Assembly: GCF_003860405.1 (NCBI RefSeq) | Contig: NZ_CP034170.1 | Location: 2,976,001 to 3,040,000, forward strand | DNA length: 64,000 bases | Direction of reading: 5' to 3' | DNA from: Nakamurella antarctica | Lineage (GTDB): Bacteria; Actinomycetota; Actinomycetes; Mycobacteriales; Nakamurellaceae | Notes under the pieces: model-generated | The model's database searches: none | What the model was told of the DNA's origin: nothing | Seen by the model: the letters and a program-made list of their open reading frames with translations, nothing else | Program-made: the position numbers and the translations under genes | In this document: positions 9,625 through 17,532 of the stretch, piece after piece | Layout of the letters: each line of letters starts with the position of its first letter | How positions within the stretch are numbered: the stretch's first letter is position 1

Positions 9625-10599
9625 TTATTCGCTCCTGTCGTGTGGTTTCAAGCTGTGTCTCGTCGCGGACTCCAACGTCACGCTGATGGGTATTTCTACG
9701 CGAACATTCGCCCCCAGGCGCAGGACACTCCGTCGTCCCGGACCACTCGTCTGCATACTCGCCGGTTCGATGGCAACAGCCCTGGCGCGTTTGTACCAGG
9801 GAAACTCATCGCTCGCGTTGAGCTCTTGCCAGAGCCAGGCGTAGGGCAGAAGTTCGCCGTCCCACTCGATGCGGGCTGTGAGATCCAGATCCAGGTTGGT
9901 GATCGACGCCCAATGGGCCTGGAAGTCGTGCAACCAGCCAAACAGCTCTCGCGGAGATCCAGGGGCAGGAATTTCGCGCAAGTCAAGACGGTCGCCAGAG
10001 GTTGCCACCGCATACGGCCATTGATGCTCAGAACCAGGATTGCGAATGGAGGTGGTCTGCTCGTCGCTGGTGAATCGTCGGGCGCCGGTTTCGATCCTGC
10101 ACGTTCCGTCGAGAAACGCACCTCCGAACGCCGGGTGGTGCGAGTAGTCGAACTCCAGAGCGGTGGTGCTCAGATTGGTGAGGGTGTCGATGATGCTGAT
10201 GGTCGGGCCGGTGAGCCTGATCGTCCGGTCGATGCGCACGGGCACGGAAAAAAGTTCAACATGCAGACGCGCCGTGTGTTCTGTCTTGTCATCGACACTC
10301 CACGCTGCGACGGACGCTTCACCATGGAAGGCCAGGGGCGCACCGTGCACCTGCCGCGGGTCCCCGGCGTTCGGCGCCAGAGTCTGCCAGCCGCCCCTGT
10401 ACTGCTCGAGCCAGCCAGCTTTCGTATCGAACGTGGACGGCTGTTGCCCGTCCCGAATGGCATCCGCCCGCTCCCGCCAGGGGGTGCGAAAAAGCACATC
10501 TACCCCGGTGCGCCGATCTGTGAGGGAGAGAATATCTGCCCCGCGCTGCGGGTCGATGGCGACAAACAGATCAGCGGTGGAGAGATCAAGGGTCTGCAC
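9625..10599 (-). CDS. Aldose 1-epimerase-like protein
   Basis: A 324-residue beta-sandwich protein of the galactose-mutarotase superfamily. Recognisable pieces are the N-terminal RGADILSLTDRRTGVDVLF, the substrate-side GGWQTLAPNAGDPRQVHGAPLAFHGEA with a histidine, FDYSHHPAFGGAFLDG and WLWQELNASDEFPWY near the C-terminus. It lies 2 bp before the SDR gene and 2 bp after the SMP-30 gene, clearly one operon. The probable role is anomer interconversion of the sugar fed into this pathway. The exact sugar is unknown. Confidence 0.8.
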   Translation of the reverse strand: MQTLDLSTADLFVAIDPQRGADILSLTDRRTGVDVLFRTPWRERADAIRDGQQPSTFDTKAGWLEQYRGGWQTLAPNAGDPRQVHGAPLAFHGEASVAAWSVDDKTEHTARLHVELFSVPVRIDRTIRLTGPTISIIDTLTNLSTTALEFDYSHHPAFGGAFLDGTCRIETGARRFTSDEQTTSIRNPGSEHQWPYAVATSGDRLDLREIPAPGSPRELFGWLHDFQAHWASITNLDLDLTARIEWDGELLPYAWLWQELNASDEFPWYKRARAVAIEPASMQTSGPGRRSVLRLGANVRVEIPISVTLESATRHSLKPHDRSE

Positions 10600-10601
10600 G
10601 A

Positions 10602-11441
10602 TCAGCCCGCAAAGGCATGCACTGGGACGCCACGAGTGGTGGTGCTGAGCGCAAACACTGAGCCAGCAAGGGGTTGCTGGAGCAGATCAGCTTCCGAGAG
10701 GCCCGCCGAGGCAGAGGTGATATACAACGTCCCATCGTCTGCGAACGCGCAACTTGACGGCTTCTCCACCGGCATGGGCACGCGCCCTATCAACCGACCC
10801 GTGCTGTCGTAGCGGTGCACGGCGTAGCCACCCCACACCGCGAGCCACACGCATCCGTCCATGTCGACGGCCAGCCCGTCCGGAAGCCCCGGGCTGACTT
10901 CGCACAGTTGCGTGAATTCGCCGAGATCTTCTTCGCCGCAGCGGTAATCGGCTTTAAGAAGCTGGTGAGTCATGCTATCTGCAAGGTACATGACGGTGTC
11001 ATCTGCATTCCAGCCGAGGCCGTTGGGGAGCGAGAAACCAGAGGCCATCACTGTGCTTTCTGCGCGGCCGTCCCAACGATGGAGGGCCCCCACCCCCGGC
11101 ACAAACTCCTTGTGGGTACTTCCCGCCCAGAGGCGACCCTGGGAGTCGCACTTCGCGTCATTCATCCGCCGGTAGCTTTCTGGCAGCACCGGGTCGACGA
11201 GTTGCAGCTCACCATCGACAAACAGCCCGAACCCGCCTTCGACTGCCACGGCGAACCCCCTGTTATTCAAGCGGGGCGCCGCTGCCCCCAGGAGCGTGGG
11301 CATGGACGAGACGATCTGCTCGCCCGTCGTCAGGTCGTTCTCGAAGAGCAGTCCGTTGTCAATGTCCACCCAGCACAACCCTCCGGAGCGTCGGTCGAAG
11401 ACCGGCCCTTCGCCCACTGTGGCCCGAGCGCGGATCACCAC
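10602..11441 (-). CDS. SMP-30/gluconolactonase-type sugar lactonase
   Basis: A 279-residue six-bladed beta-propeller lactonase. The metal-binding residues of the family are in place: Glu in GEGPVFD, Asn in NDAKCDSQGRLWAGS, Asn in PNGLGWNADD and Asp in LPDGLAVDMDG. It should open an aldono-lactone to the free acid, upstream of the dehydratase step. Start choice is open: GTG codons at 11441 and 11444 lack a good ribosome site, while an in-frame ATT at 11474 has AGGGAA about 8 nt upstream. It is the first gene of the four-gene sugar-acid operon. No transporter or regulator is adjacent. Confidence 0.85.
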   Translation of the reverse strand: MVIRARATVGEGPVFDRRSGGLCWVDIDNGLLFENDLTTGEQIVSSMPTLLGAAAPRLNNRGFAVAVEGGFGLFVDGELQLVDPVLPESYRRMNDAKCDSQGRLWAGSTHKEFVPGVGALHRWDGRAESTVMASGFSLPNGLGWNADDTVMYLADSMTHQLLKADYRCGEEDLGEFTQLCEVSPGLPDGLAVDMDGCVWLAVWGGYAVHRYDSTGRLIGRVPMPVEKPSSCAFADDGTLYITSASAGLSEADLLQQPLAGSVFALSTTTRGVPVHAFAG

Positions 11442-11474
11442 TTCAGGTGGGGCAAAAACTTCGACGGTAGTAAT

Positions 11475-11868
11475 AGGTCGTTCCCTTCAAGAGGTCCGAG
11501 CCGAGCTAGTAGATACGGGAATCGCTGCGCGTCACGTGGGAGCAGGCTAACGCCTCTGAGGCGCTCACTCCCTGTTCGATAGTGTGGCGCACCACATTCT
11601 TCGTACTTACCGTGGCGCGCGCCTGCACAAGAACTGTGGGGAAACCCTGTCTGGACTCGGTCGGCCCCGATACGAGTGAACAAAATCTGGCACTCGGTTT
11701 TATGGTTCTGCTGCTGGTGATTCTGCCTGCCGCTGCGACGTCAGGCGAGTGTCTGGCCGCGCCGAACCCGCCAGGCGTTCGCCGGCAGGCGCTCACCGAC
11801 CCTGCATTGTTGAAGAGGAGCGCTTCAGCCCCTTTGCGCTTGAGGTTAAAGCATCCCGCAAGCGTTGT
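11475..11868. other. Intergenic region upstream of the sugar-acid operon
   Basis: About 390 bp without a convincing gene. It should contain the promoter of the minus-strand operon starting at the SMP-30 gene. Open frames here are short, have no recognisable domain and do not agree with each other. I found no clear operator palindrome. A decayed regulator gene cannot be excluded. Confidence 0.4.
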
Positions 11869-12615
11869 TTACGGCGACGCAGTGTCCTGATGCCCGCTGC
11901 TGTGGCGGTTAGCTACTCGGGCTGAGCGCAAAATGGTGAAACCCAGAATCAGGAAGACGACGAGCGTCACCGCCACCGCGGCGTCTGGAACGGGCTGCAC
12001 GGAAAGGATCGTCGTAAAATCTGCGGCCGCGTGCACGACGATCAGCGGCGTAACCCATCGGTATCGGAACTGGAACGCGGCGAGAACGAACCCGTAGCAC
12101 GACGAGGCGACAACATTAAGTGCGACGTCGTCCAAGGTTCGACTCGTCGTCGCCAGCGCGGACAAATGTTGTAAGCCGAAGAGTGCTGCGGTCACGGCAA
12201 CTGATGCCAGCGGCGGGAAAGATCTGCGCATTCTTTCGAGCACCACTACTCGGCTTGTCAGCTCTTCATTCACTCCGACCAGCACGAGCGTGAGCGCCCA
12301 CATGCCAAACCCGGGTTCGTCATTGCGCAAGCCCGACGGTAAAGCCCACACCAAAACTTCGGCGAACAGTGGCAGCAGAAATAGCAAAGCGAGCCTGCCG
12401 CGCCAGGCCACGAGGATGCCCGACGTACGCCACAGTTTGCGAGCGGTAACGATGGAGACCGCGAAGATCACGCAGGCAACGTTCGCAGCCAGACCTAAGT
12501 ACCAGCCGGAGATACCGACAAGGGGACCGAGAGTAAGCGCGCCGATAATGACGAAAAAACGAGCCAGATGAATGCCCACGCCAAATCCGAATGCACTCCA
12601 CCGATCCTGGTTCAC
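11869..12615 (-). CDS. CPBP-family intramembrane metalloprotease (Abi domain)
   Basis: A membrane protein with several hydrophobic helices and the three family motifs in order: NEELTSR (EExxxR), FGLQH (FxxxH) and VHAAAD. These residues bind the catalytic metal in Rce1-like CPBP proteases, which cleave within the membrane. The start is uncertain. GTG at 12615 (NQDRWSAFGFG) or TTG at 12624 fits the hydrophobic onset; the frame is open further upstream to 12810 but looks non-coding there. A good ribosome site (AAAGGA) lies before a GTG at 12652 in another frame, so a small frameshift near the N-terminus is possible. The substrate is unknown. Confidence 0.75.
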   Translation of the reverse strand: MNQDRWSAFGFGVGIHLARFFVIIGALTLGPLVGISGWYLGLAANVACVIFAVSIVTARKLWRTSGILVAWRGRLALLFLLPLFAEVLVWALPSGLRNDEPGFGMWALTLVLVGVNEELTSRVVVLERMRRSFPPLASVAVTAALFGLQHLSALATTSRTLDDVALNVVASSCYGFVLAAFQFRYRWVTPLIVVHAAADFTTILSVQPVPDAAVAVTLVVFLILGFTILRSARVANRHSSGHQDTASP

Positions 12616-13027
12616 CCCGAGCAATATACGGAGCGGGTACGAAAGGTTCCACTTCGCTGATCCTTTACAGGCTGTCCAGGGGCTAGCTAGAGGCGATGCC
12701 ACGCAGGGTGGTCGCAAGGGGACCACCCACGAAGCCCGGCCACATTTTGACGGTGCGCATCGGAACGCCCACTCCACAGGTCCGGAAGTACCTCCAGATG
12801 GCACGCACAAGCGATGAACACCGCGGCGGCGCTTATGCGTGCGCCTGACCTGGCCGAGGGCCCGCCTTGGTCAGCGGTGTCCAACGGTCCCTACAACGAA
12901 CGTCTACCGGTTGCGCTAAGCGGTCAATTTTAGGTCGCGGAGGATGATCAATTTCGTCCCGATCGGGGATCGCTGAGTGGTCATTAGTCTCCCAGTGGGC
13001 CTCGGGGTGGTGCGCGTTTGTGGTGGG
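12616..13027. other. Intergenic region with no supported gene
   Basis: About 410 bp between the CPBP gene start and the end of the ABC membrane subunit. It probably holds the CPBP promoter and the 3' end of the ABC operon. Small open frames on both strands have no recognisable features and I do not call them genes. Confidence 0.4.
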
Positions 13028-13672
13028 TCAGTTGCGGCGACCGGCGACCTGGTGTGCGAGTGCGCCGCAGCCGAGCAGAATCGCGACGGCGGCTACATCC
13101 AGGGCCAGGATTATCAGGGTCGAGGGGTTTTCGCTGGACATTGCCCGCAGGAGCGGGTTGACCGGGGATGCGTGTGGAATGAGAACTGCCAGCATCACCA
13201 ACATCATTGCGGTCAGTACCGCGTACCCGGGGCGGGGCAGCATCCAGTTGCAGCACAGCATGGCGATGCCAATACCGGTGCAGGCGCAGCCCAACTGCGC
13301 CGCGGCGCCGAGCAGCAATACTGCTGGGGTGATCGTATGGTGTCCGACCGCGAGCGGTAGGGCGAGGCCGATAGCGGTTAGGACACCGCAGCCGAGCATC
13401 GCGGCTGCGACCTGTGAGGCCAGCGCACGTCGTCGTCCGACGGAGACCACGATGATCGCCCGTTGTGCTGAGTCGTCCAGGTTCAGGATGGCCATGCCCA
13501 ACCAGGTCGCAGCGACCAGCAGCACCCCGGCGCATATCGCGTACAGCGGCAGTAACGGTCCGTTGTCATTCCAGGTGGCGATACCTACGCCAACAATGAA
13601 TAGCACCGCCGGGGCAACCCAGCGTTGGGAGCGCGAAAGGGTGACCAATCGGTAACGCAGCAGCGCTGTCAT
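13028..13672 (-). CDS. Membrane subunit of an ABC transporter
   Basis: A 214-residue protein with about six hydrophobic segments (for example VAPAVLFIVGVGI, AICAGVLLVAAT and LDVAAVAILLGCGALA) and no soluble domain. It overlaps the adjacent ATPase gene by 4 nt, so it is almost certainly the permease partner. I recognise no specific family beyond an ABC-2-like layout, and the substrate is unknown. Confidence 0.7.
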   Translation of the reverse strand: MTALLRYRLVTLSRSQRWVAPAVLFIVGVGIATWNDNGPLLPLYAICAGVLLVAATWLGMAILNLDDSAQRAIIVVSVGRRRALASQVAAAMLGCGVLTAIGLALPLAVGHHTITPAVLLLGAAAQLGCACTGIGIAMLCCNWMLPRPGYAVLTAMMLVMLAVLIPHASPVNPLLRAMSSENPSTLIILALDVAAVAILLGCGALAHQVAGRRN

Positions 13673-14484
13673 CGCAGGTACGTTTCGGGGTTGACGGAGC
13701 GAATCGACCAGCCGCGGGACAGGGCCGTGCTCAGTACTTCATCACAGGCTGCAGCGCTCACCAGCAACCGCACTTGATCGGCGGTGACGGTAACGGTAAG
13801 CACTCCGGGCAGCTCGCCCCACACTGGTTCAGCCGCCGGCATCCCGGAGCCGTGGACCAGCAAGACGGTCACCATACCGGTGGCGCCGACCGTGAGGCGA
13901 CCCCCGACCAGCTCGTGAACAACAGCTCCCGGTAATTGGCCGCGATGATCGGTGAGCACCACCGCCGCACCGTCGGCGGCCGCCTGTAACAGCATTCGGG
14001 TCAGCACCGCCGCGCTTACAGCATCTAAACCGTCGAAGGGTTCGTCGAGCACCAACAACTCCGCGGGAACGAGGAACGCCTGCGCGATGACCGCCTTACG
14101 CTGCGTCCCGCCCGACGCAGTCGCCAACTCCGCATCCCGACCGGTACCCACATCCAACCGATCGAGCAGCACCTCGGCCCGCCCGCGGGCCGCCCGGGCG
14201 GTCAAGCCCCGTATACGGCCCAACTGCGATAAGTAGGAGTGCGGCGACAAGCCCCGGTGAACACCGCCTGACTGCGGAACATACCCGCAGATCCGGGGGC
14301 GGCCCAGCACCTCCCCGGAAGACACGCCGCTCACCCCCGCCAGGATCTGCAGCAACGTCGACTTTCCCGCCCCGTTGCCTCCAACAACCTGCAGTAAGAC
14401 GCCAGCAGGCACCTCAAGATCAACACCGGCCAGCACCGGGGCGGCCCGACCGTATCGCTTCACCACCCTCTGCAACCTCACCAA
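13669..14484 (-). CDS. ABC transporter ATP-binding protein
   Basis: A 271-residue nucleotide-binding subunit. Walker A is GGNGAGKSTLL, the Q-loop region is GYVPQSGG, the signature is ASGGTQRKAVIAQ (a variant of LSGGQ), Walker B is LLVLDEPFDGLD and the switch histidine lies in LTDHRGQ. The C-terminal 80 residues are an extra domain of unclear role. It is coupled to the membrane protein downstream by a 4-nt overlap. Single ATPase plus single small permease suggests an exporter. Confidence 0.88.
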   Translation of the reverse strand: MVRLQRVVKRYGRAAPVLAGVDLEVPAGVLLQVVGGNGAGKSTLLQILAGVSGVSSGEVLGRPRICGYVPQSGGVHRGLSPHSYLSQLGRIRGLTARAARGRAEVLLDRLDVGTGRDAELATASGGTQRKAVIAQAFLVPAELLVLDEPFDGLDAVSAAVLTRMLLQAAADGAAVVLTDHRGQLPGAVVHELVGGRLTVGATGMVTVLLVHGSGMPAAEPVWGELPGVLTVTVTADQVRLLVSAAACDEVLSTALSRGWSIRSVNPETYLR

Positions 14485-14620
14485 GACTTTCTACGCCCTC
14501 ACGCTCGGCGAAAGTAACCCGTTCGCAAACACGATCCCGCCTACCAACGTCGTGCGGCGCCGGATTCGTGCGCCTGCGCTGTTGACGACCAAGATCACGA
14601 CATTTCCGCAACGAATCGAC

Positions 14621-14909
14621 CTACGGGACGGCTCTGAAGTGTTCGACTGTGAGAACGGCTCGTAGGAGTGGTGCAGTAGCCGCTTGCAGTCTTGGTAATC
14701 TTGGACGTTCTGAATCCGTCGATGTGCGCCTCGATGCTGTCCCTCTCGACGAGCAACAGGTACGAATTGGGCGACTCGTTTAAACGTGATGTCGAGAGCT
14801 TGCAGAACCCGGGCTGACAGCAGATCAGGTGACGGGCTTGCTCGAAGGCCGACTCGAACTCGGCCTCTTCGCCAGAACGCACTGGCAGGATCGCGTGTTC
14901 AAGAATCAC
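14621..14909 (-). pseudogene. Antibiotic biosynthesis monooxygenase (ABM) family, two frameshifts
   Basis: A small dimeric alpha-beta barrel protein of the ABM family. The first frame gives MILEHAILPVRSGEEAEFE, FCKLSTSRLNESPNSYLLLVE and HIDGFRTS. The family C-terminus is split over two further frames: DYQDCKRLLHHSYEPF and then TVEHFRAVP with a stop at 14621. Two single-base gains, near 14700 and near 14660, would restore a 96-residue protein of normal size. Such double damage beside an insertion-sequence relic suggests real decay, but sequencing error is not excluded. Confidence 0.75.
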
Positions 14910-15047
14910 AATCCCAGCTTTTCACATGATGCCCGTTTCGGGATCCCCAATCGGGACGAGAACTATCTTGGTCGCCGGGCAGCTGAATCGCAGCCGAGGA
15001 GTTTCATTTGATCGGAAGGCAATTCTCGCTGGAGCAACCGAGGCTAG

Positions 15048-15063
15048 CCTCGGGCTTTCATCG
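15048..15063 (+). repeat. IS1380 left terminal inverted repeat
   Basis: CCTCGGGCTTTCATCG. It matches the inverted right end with two mismatches over the first 14 bases. Confidence 0.75.
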
Positions 15064-15167
15064 AATTGGTTGATCGGGTCGTGTCCAGATCAAGAAAAGG
15101 TGCTCTGATCTGCGATAATAAGGGTCTCTTAGGTCCAAATCGTCGCTAGTTCAGGAGCACCTTTCCG

Positions 15168-16607
15168 ATGCAGAAGCCTACCGGTTCTTACCCGTCGTTG
15201 CTTGTGGACACCACCGGCAAGGACTTGGTGTCGCAGGCCGGTGCGGTGGTGCTTGTCGCAACAGCCCGCAAGGTCGGCTTGGACCGGGAACTGAGCGCGG
15301 CGTTGCGGCCCTGGAAATCACCGTGGGCTGTGATCGATCCTGGAAAGGCGTTGCTGGATATGGCTTTCGCCGTCGCGTTGGGCGGGGATTGCCTCGCTGA
15401 CCTGGCGGTGGTCAGGTCCGAACCGGCTTTGTACGGACCTGTCGCGTCGGATCCGACGATGTCACGACTTGTCAGCGCACTTGCTGTCGATCCTGGTGCG
15501 GCTTTGATAGCGATCAACACCGCCCGCGCGAAGGTGCGGACCAGAGCGTGGAAACTCGCCGGGAGCACGCACCAGACCACAACATTGATGCTCGGCGGCC
15601 ATTGGTGATCGATTTGGATGCCACCCTGATCACCGCCCACTCCGAAAAGGAACAAGCCGCACCGACGTTCAAACGCGGATTCGGTCACCACCCCTTGGGG
15701 GCGTGGATCGACCACGGCGCCGAGGGGACAGGTGAAGCGGCAGCGATGCTGCTACGCAAAGGCAACGCCGGATCCAACACCGCCGACGACCACATCACCG
15801 TGACCAAGCAAGCGTTGGCGCAACTACCATCTCATCGCAGCGGGGGCGGGTCGGGAAGAAAGTGTTGATCCGCACCGACGGCGCCGGCGGCACCCACAGA
15901 TTCGTGGAATGGCTGACAGGGCAGGGGTTATCGTACTCGGTGGGGTTCACCCTCACCGACACCCCTGGTCTGTGAGGGGCCGAGGAACTGGCGTTGATTC
16001 CGCAAAAGGCGTGGACCCCGGCCTACGACGCGGACACCACCCCCCGCGATGGTGCATGGGTGGTGGAACTGATCGAGATGGTCGATCTGACCGGGTGGCC
16101 GCCCGGGATGCGGATCATCGTCCGCGCCGAACGGCCGCACCCCGGGGCGCAACTGCGGTTCACCGACATCGACGGAAACCGGCTCACCGCGTTCGCCACC
16201 AACACCACCCGTGGGCAACTAGCGGACCTGGAACTACGCCACCGCCGCCGGGCCCGCTGCGAAGACCGCATCCGGGCGGCGAAGGATCCCCCAGCCCCAA
16301 AGGGCCGGGAGGTGCCCCCACCGGTCTGCGGGACCTTCCGCTGCACGGATTCAACCAAAACCAAATCTGGCTCGCCGTAGTCGCACTGGCCACCGATATC
16401 ACCGCCTGGTCCCAAATGCTGGCCCTCACCGGCACCGCGGCCCGCAGGTGGGAACCCAAGCGCCTACGCCTGCTGCTGTTCTCAATTGCCGGATACATCG
16501 CCAAACGATCCCGAAGGGTCCACCTACGGCTCTCCGGACACGCACCCCACCGGGCACTGATCGCCGCCGCACTAGCCCGCCTTCATAACCTACCGAACCT
16601 GGCCTGA
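15168..16607 (+). pseudogene. IS1380-family transposase, multiply broken
   Basis: DDE transposase fragments in order. Residues 1-146 begin MQKPTGSYPSLLVDTTGKDL. Next, in another frame, come PLVIDLDATLITAHSEKE (first catalytic Asp region) and KRGFGHHPLGAW. After another shift at a five-G run near 15840 come VLIRTDGAGGTHRFVEWL (second Asp region) and YSVGFTL. An in-frame TGA follows at about 15974. Further on, an insertion of about 32 bp near 16289 displaces the join before TGLRDLPLHGFNQNQIW, and the end is LAVVALATDITAWSQ to HNLPNLA. The mixture of deletions, a stop and an insertion marks true pseudogene decay. Confidence 0.88.
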
Positions 16608-16763
16608 CCAGCCACAACAACCAACCCCAGCAACCCGAAGCAACAGGACCGGCACGTGGAACCGGCGCCCACCCAGCGACCCAAGGCCCACCAGACCTAC
16701 CCACAACAGAAACGAGACCCCAAAACGACCAAAAACCTCTTCAACCAAGAAACCCCAACCACC

Positions 16764-16779
16764 CCATGAAAGATCGAGG
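16764..16779 (-). repeat. IS1380 right terminal inverted repeat
   Basis: On the minus strand this end reads CCTCGATCTTTCATGG, matching the left end over the first 14 bases with two differences. Confidence 0.75.
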
Positions 16780-17073
16780 CTAACCCGTACCCCCGCTCAC
16801 CCCCCCGCCCCGGGGCAGTCGATGGTTATCGACGTGCGCCATCAGCAGTCTCAAAGTAGGTCCAAATAAACTATTGAATGATCGTAAGCCACGCGATTTA
16901 AACAATTTACATGAGCACCTAGGAATTGATTTTCTTGATGACCTTCCCGCTTAACCATCGCAACTACATAATCGGGCGTTTCGAAGTGCCAGATTGCGAA
17001 TGAAAAAGAACATTTTCGGTAAGTCTGAGGTAGTCATTACCAGTTCCCGCTCGCTACCTTGGCATCAATGGAA
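16780..17073. other. AT-rich intergenic region downstream of the toxin-immunity operon
   Basis: About 290 bp whose composition changes from GC-rich next to the insertion sequence to clearly AT-rich toward the barstar gene. I see no gene. The change in base composition matches that of the immunity gene and toxin tip, so this is probably part of the same imported DNA. Confidence 0.45.
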
Positions 17074-17532
17074 CTAAAAATGTTGTAATAGAGTAAATAA
17101 AGGGCCTTGATTGCCCGAAAATACAGTGTTGAATGGTACTTCACCGCTCCCCCATTCAGGGCCTTTGCCAAAAGAGTTAGCCCAGGAGTGGCCTGCAATT
17201 TGTAGGTGTTTGATGAAGGTGGGCAATTCAGCTGGTTCAGATTGAAGAACACAATCCGCTTCGGTAATTATAGTTAGGTAGGCTTTTGCCGGTAGATCGG
17301 AGAGGTCAGTAATGCATTCATTAAAAGCCGGCCAGTTTCCTCCAAAGTAGGAAGGAAATCTAAAAATCTCGGCATATCGCGCAAATAGTGAATCGAGATT
17401 TTTCATGTCCTTCCCATCAATTTTGATAGTTATTCCGAGCTTGTCGGTAACTACGGGCAGGTGCGCCTTTTGCTGATCGAGAAAGTGAACCCAAGGGCCA
17501 CTGCGATCCTTCAAATTATAGTCAGCCATCAT
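17074..17532 (-). CDS. Barstar-family immunity protein
   Basis: A 152-residue protein with the barstar fold signature: IKIDGKDMKNLDSLFARYAEIF then FPSYFGGNWPAFNECITDL. Barstars bind the active site of barnase-type RNases and protect the producer in the cytosol. The RHS gene upstream ends in a barnase-like domain and its stop overlaps this ATG (ATGA), so toxin and antidote are translationally coupled. Compared with barstar of Bacillus amyloliquefaciens, the position of Asp35 is Pro and Asp39 is Glu, so the interface differs. The gene is visibly more AT-rich than its neighbours, as expected for exchangeable immunity cassettes. Confidence 0.88.
   Translation of the reverse strand: MMADYNLKDRSGPWVHFLDQQKAHLPVVTDKLGITIKIDGKDMKNLDSLFARYAEIFRFPSYFGGNWPAFNECITDLSDLPAKAYLTIITEADCVLQSEPAELPTFIKHLQIAGHSWANSFGKGPEWGSGEVPFNTVFSGNQGPLFTLLQHF

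Larger units (their letters stand above)
15048..16779 (+). mobile_element. Degenerate IS1380-family insertion sequence
   Basis: A 1732-bp element bounded by imperfect terminal inverted repeats beginning CCTCG: left CCTCGGGCTTTCAT, right (reverse strand) CCTCGATCTTTCAT. The flanking bases are CTAG on the left and CTAA on the right, which could be a mutated 4-bp target duplication. The single transposase gene is broken several times, so the copy cannot move on its own. It separates the chromosomal ABM and ABC genes from the toxin operon. The size is normal for IS1380 elements (about 1.7 kb). Confidence 0.85.

Noticed and set aside
11506-11796. Minus-strand 96-codon frame upstream of the SMP-30 gene
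   Set aside because: No family resemblance, no good ribosome site, and it lies in the presumed promoter region.
12320-12652. Minus-strand frame starting at GTG 12652 with a good ribosome site
   Set aside because: The translation is Arg-rich and lacks hydrophobic helices, while the overlapping frame carries the CPBP motifs. A frameshift between them is possible but unproven.
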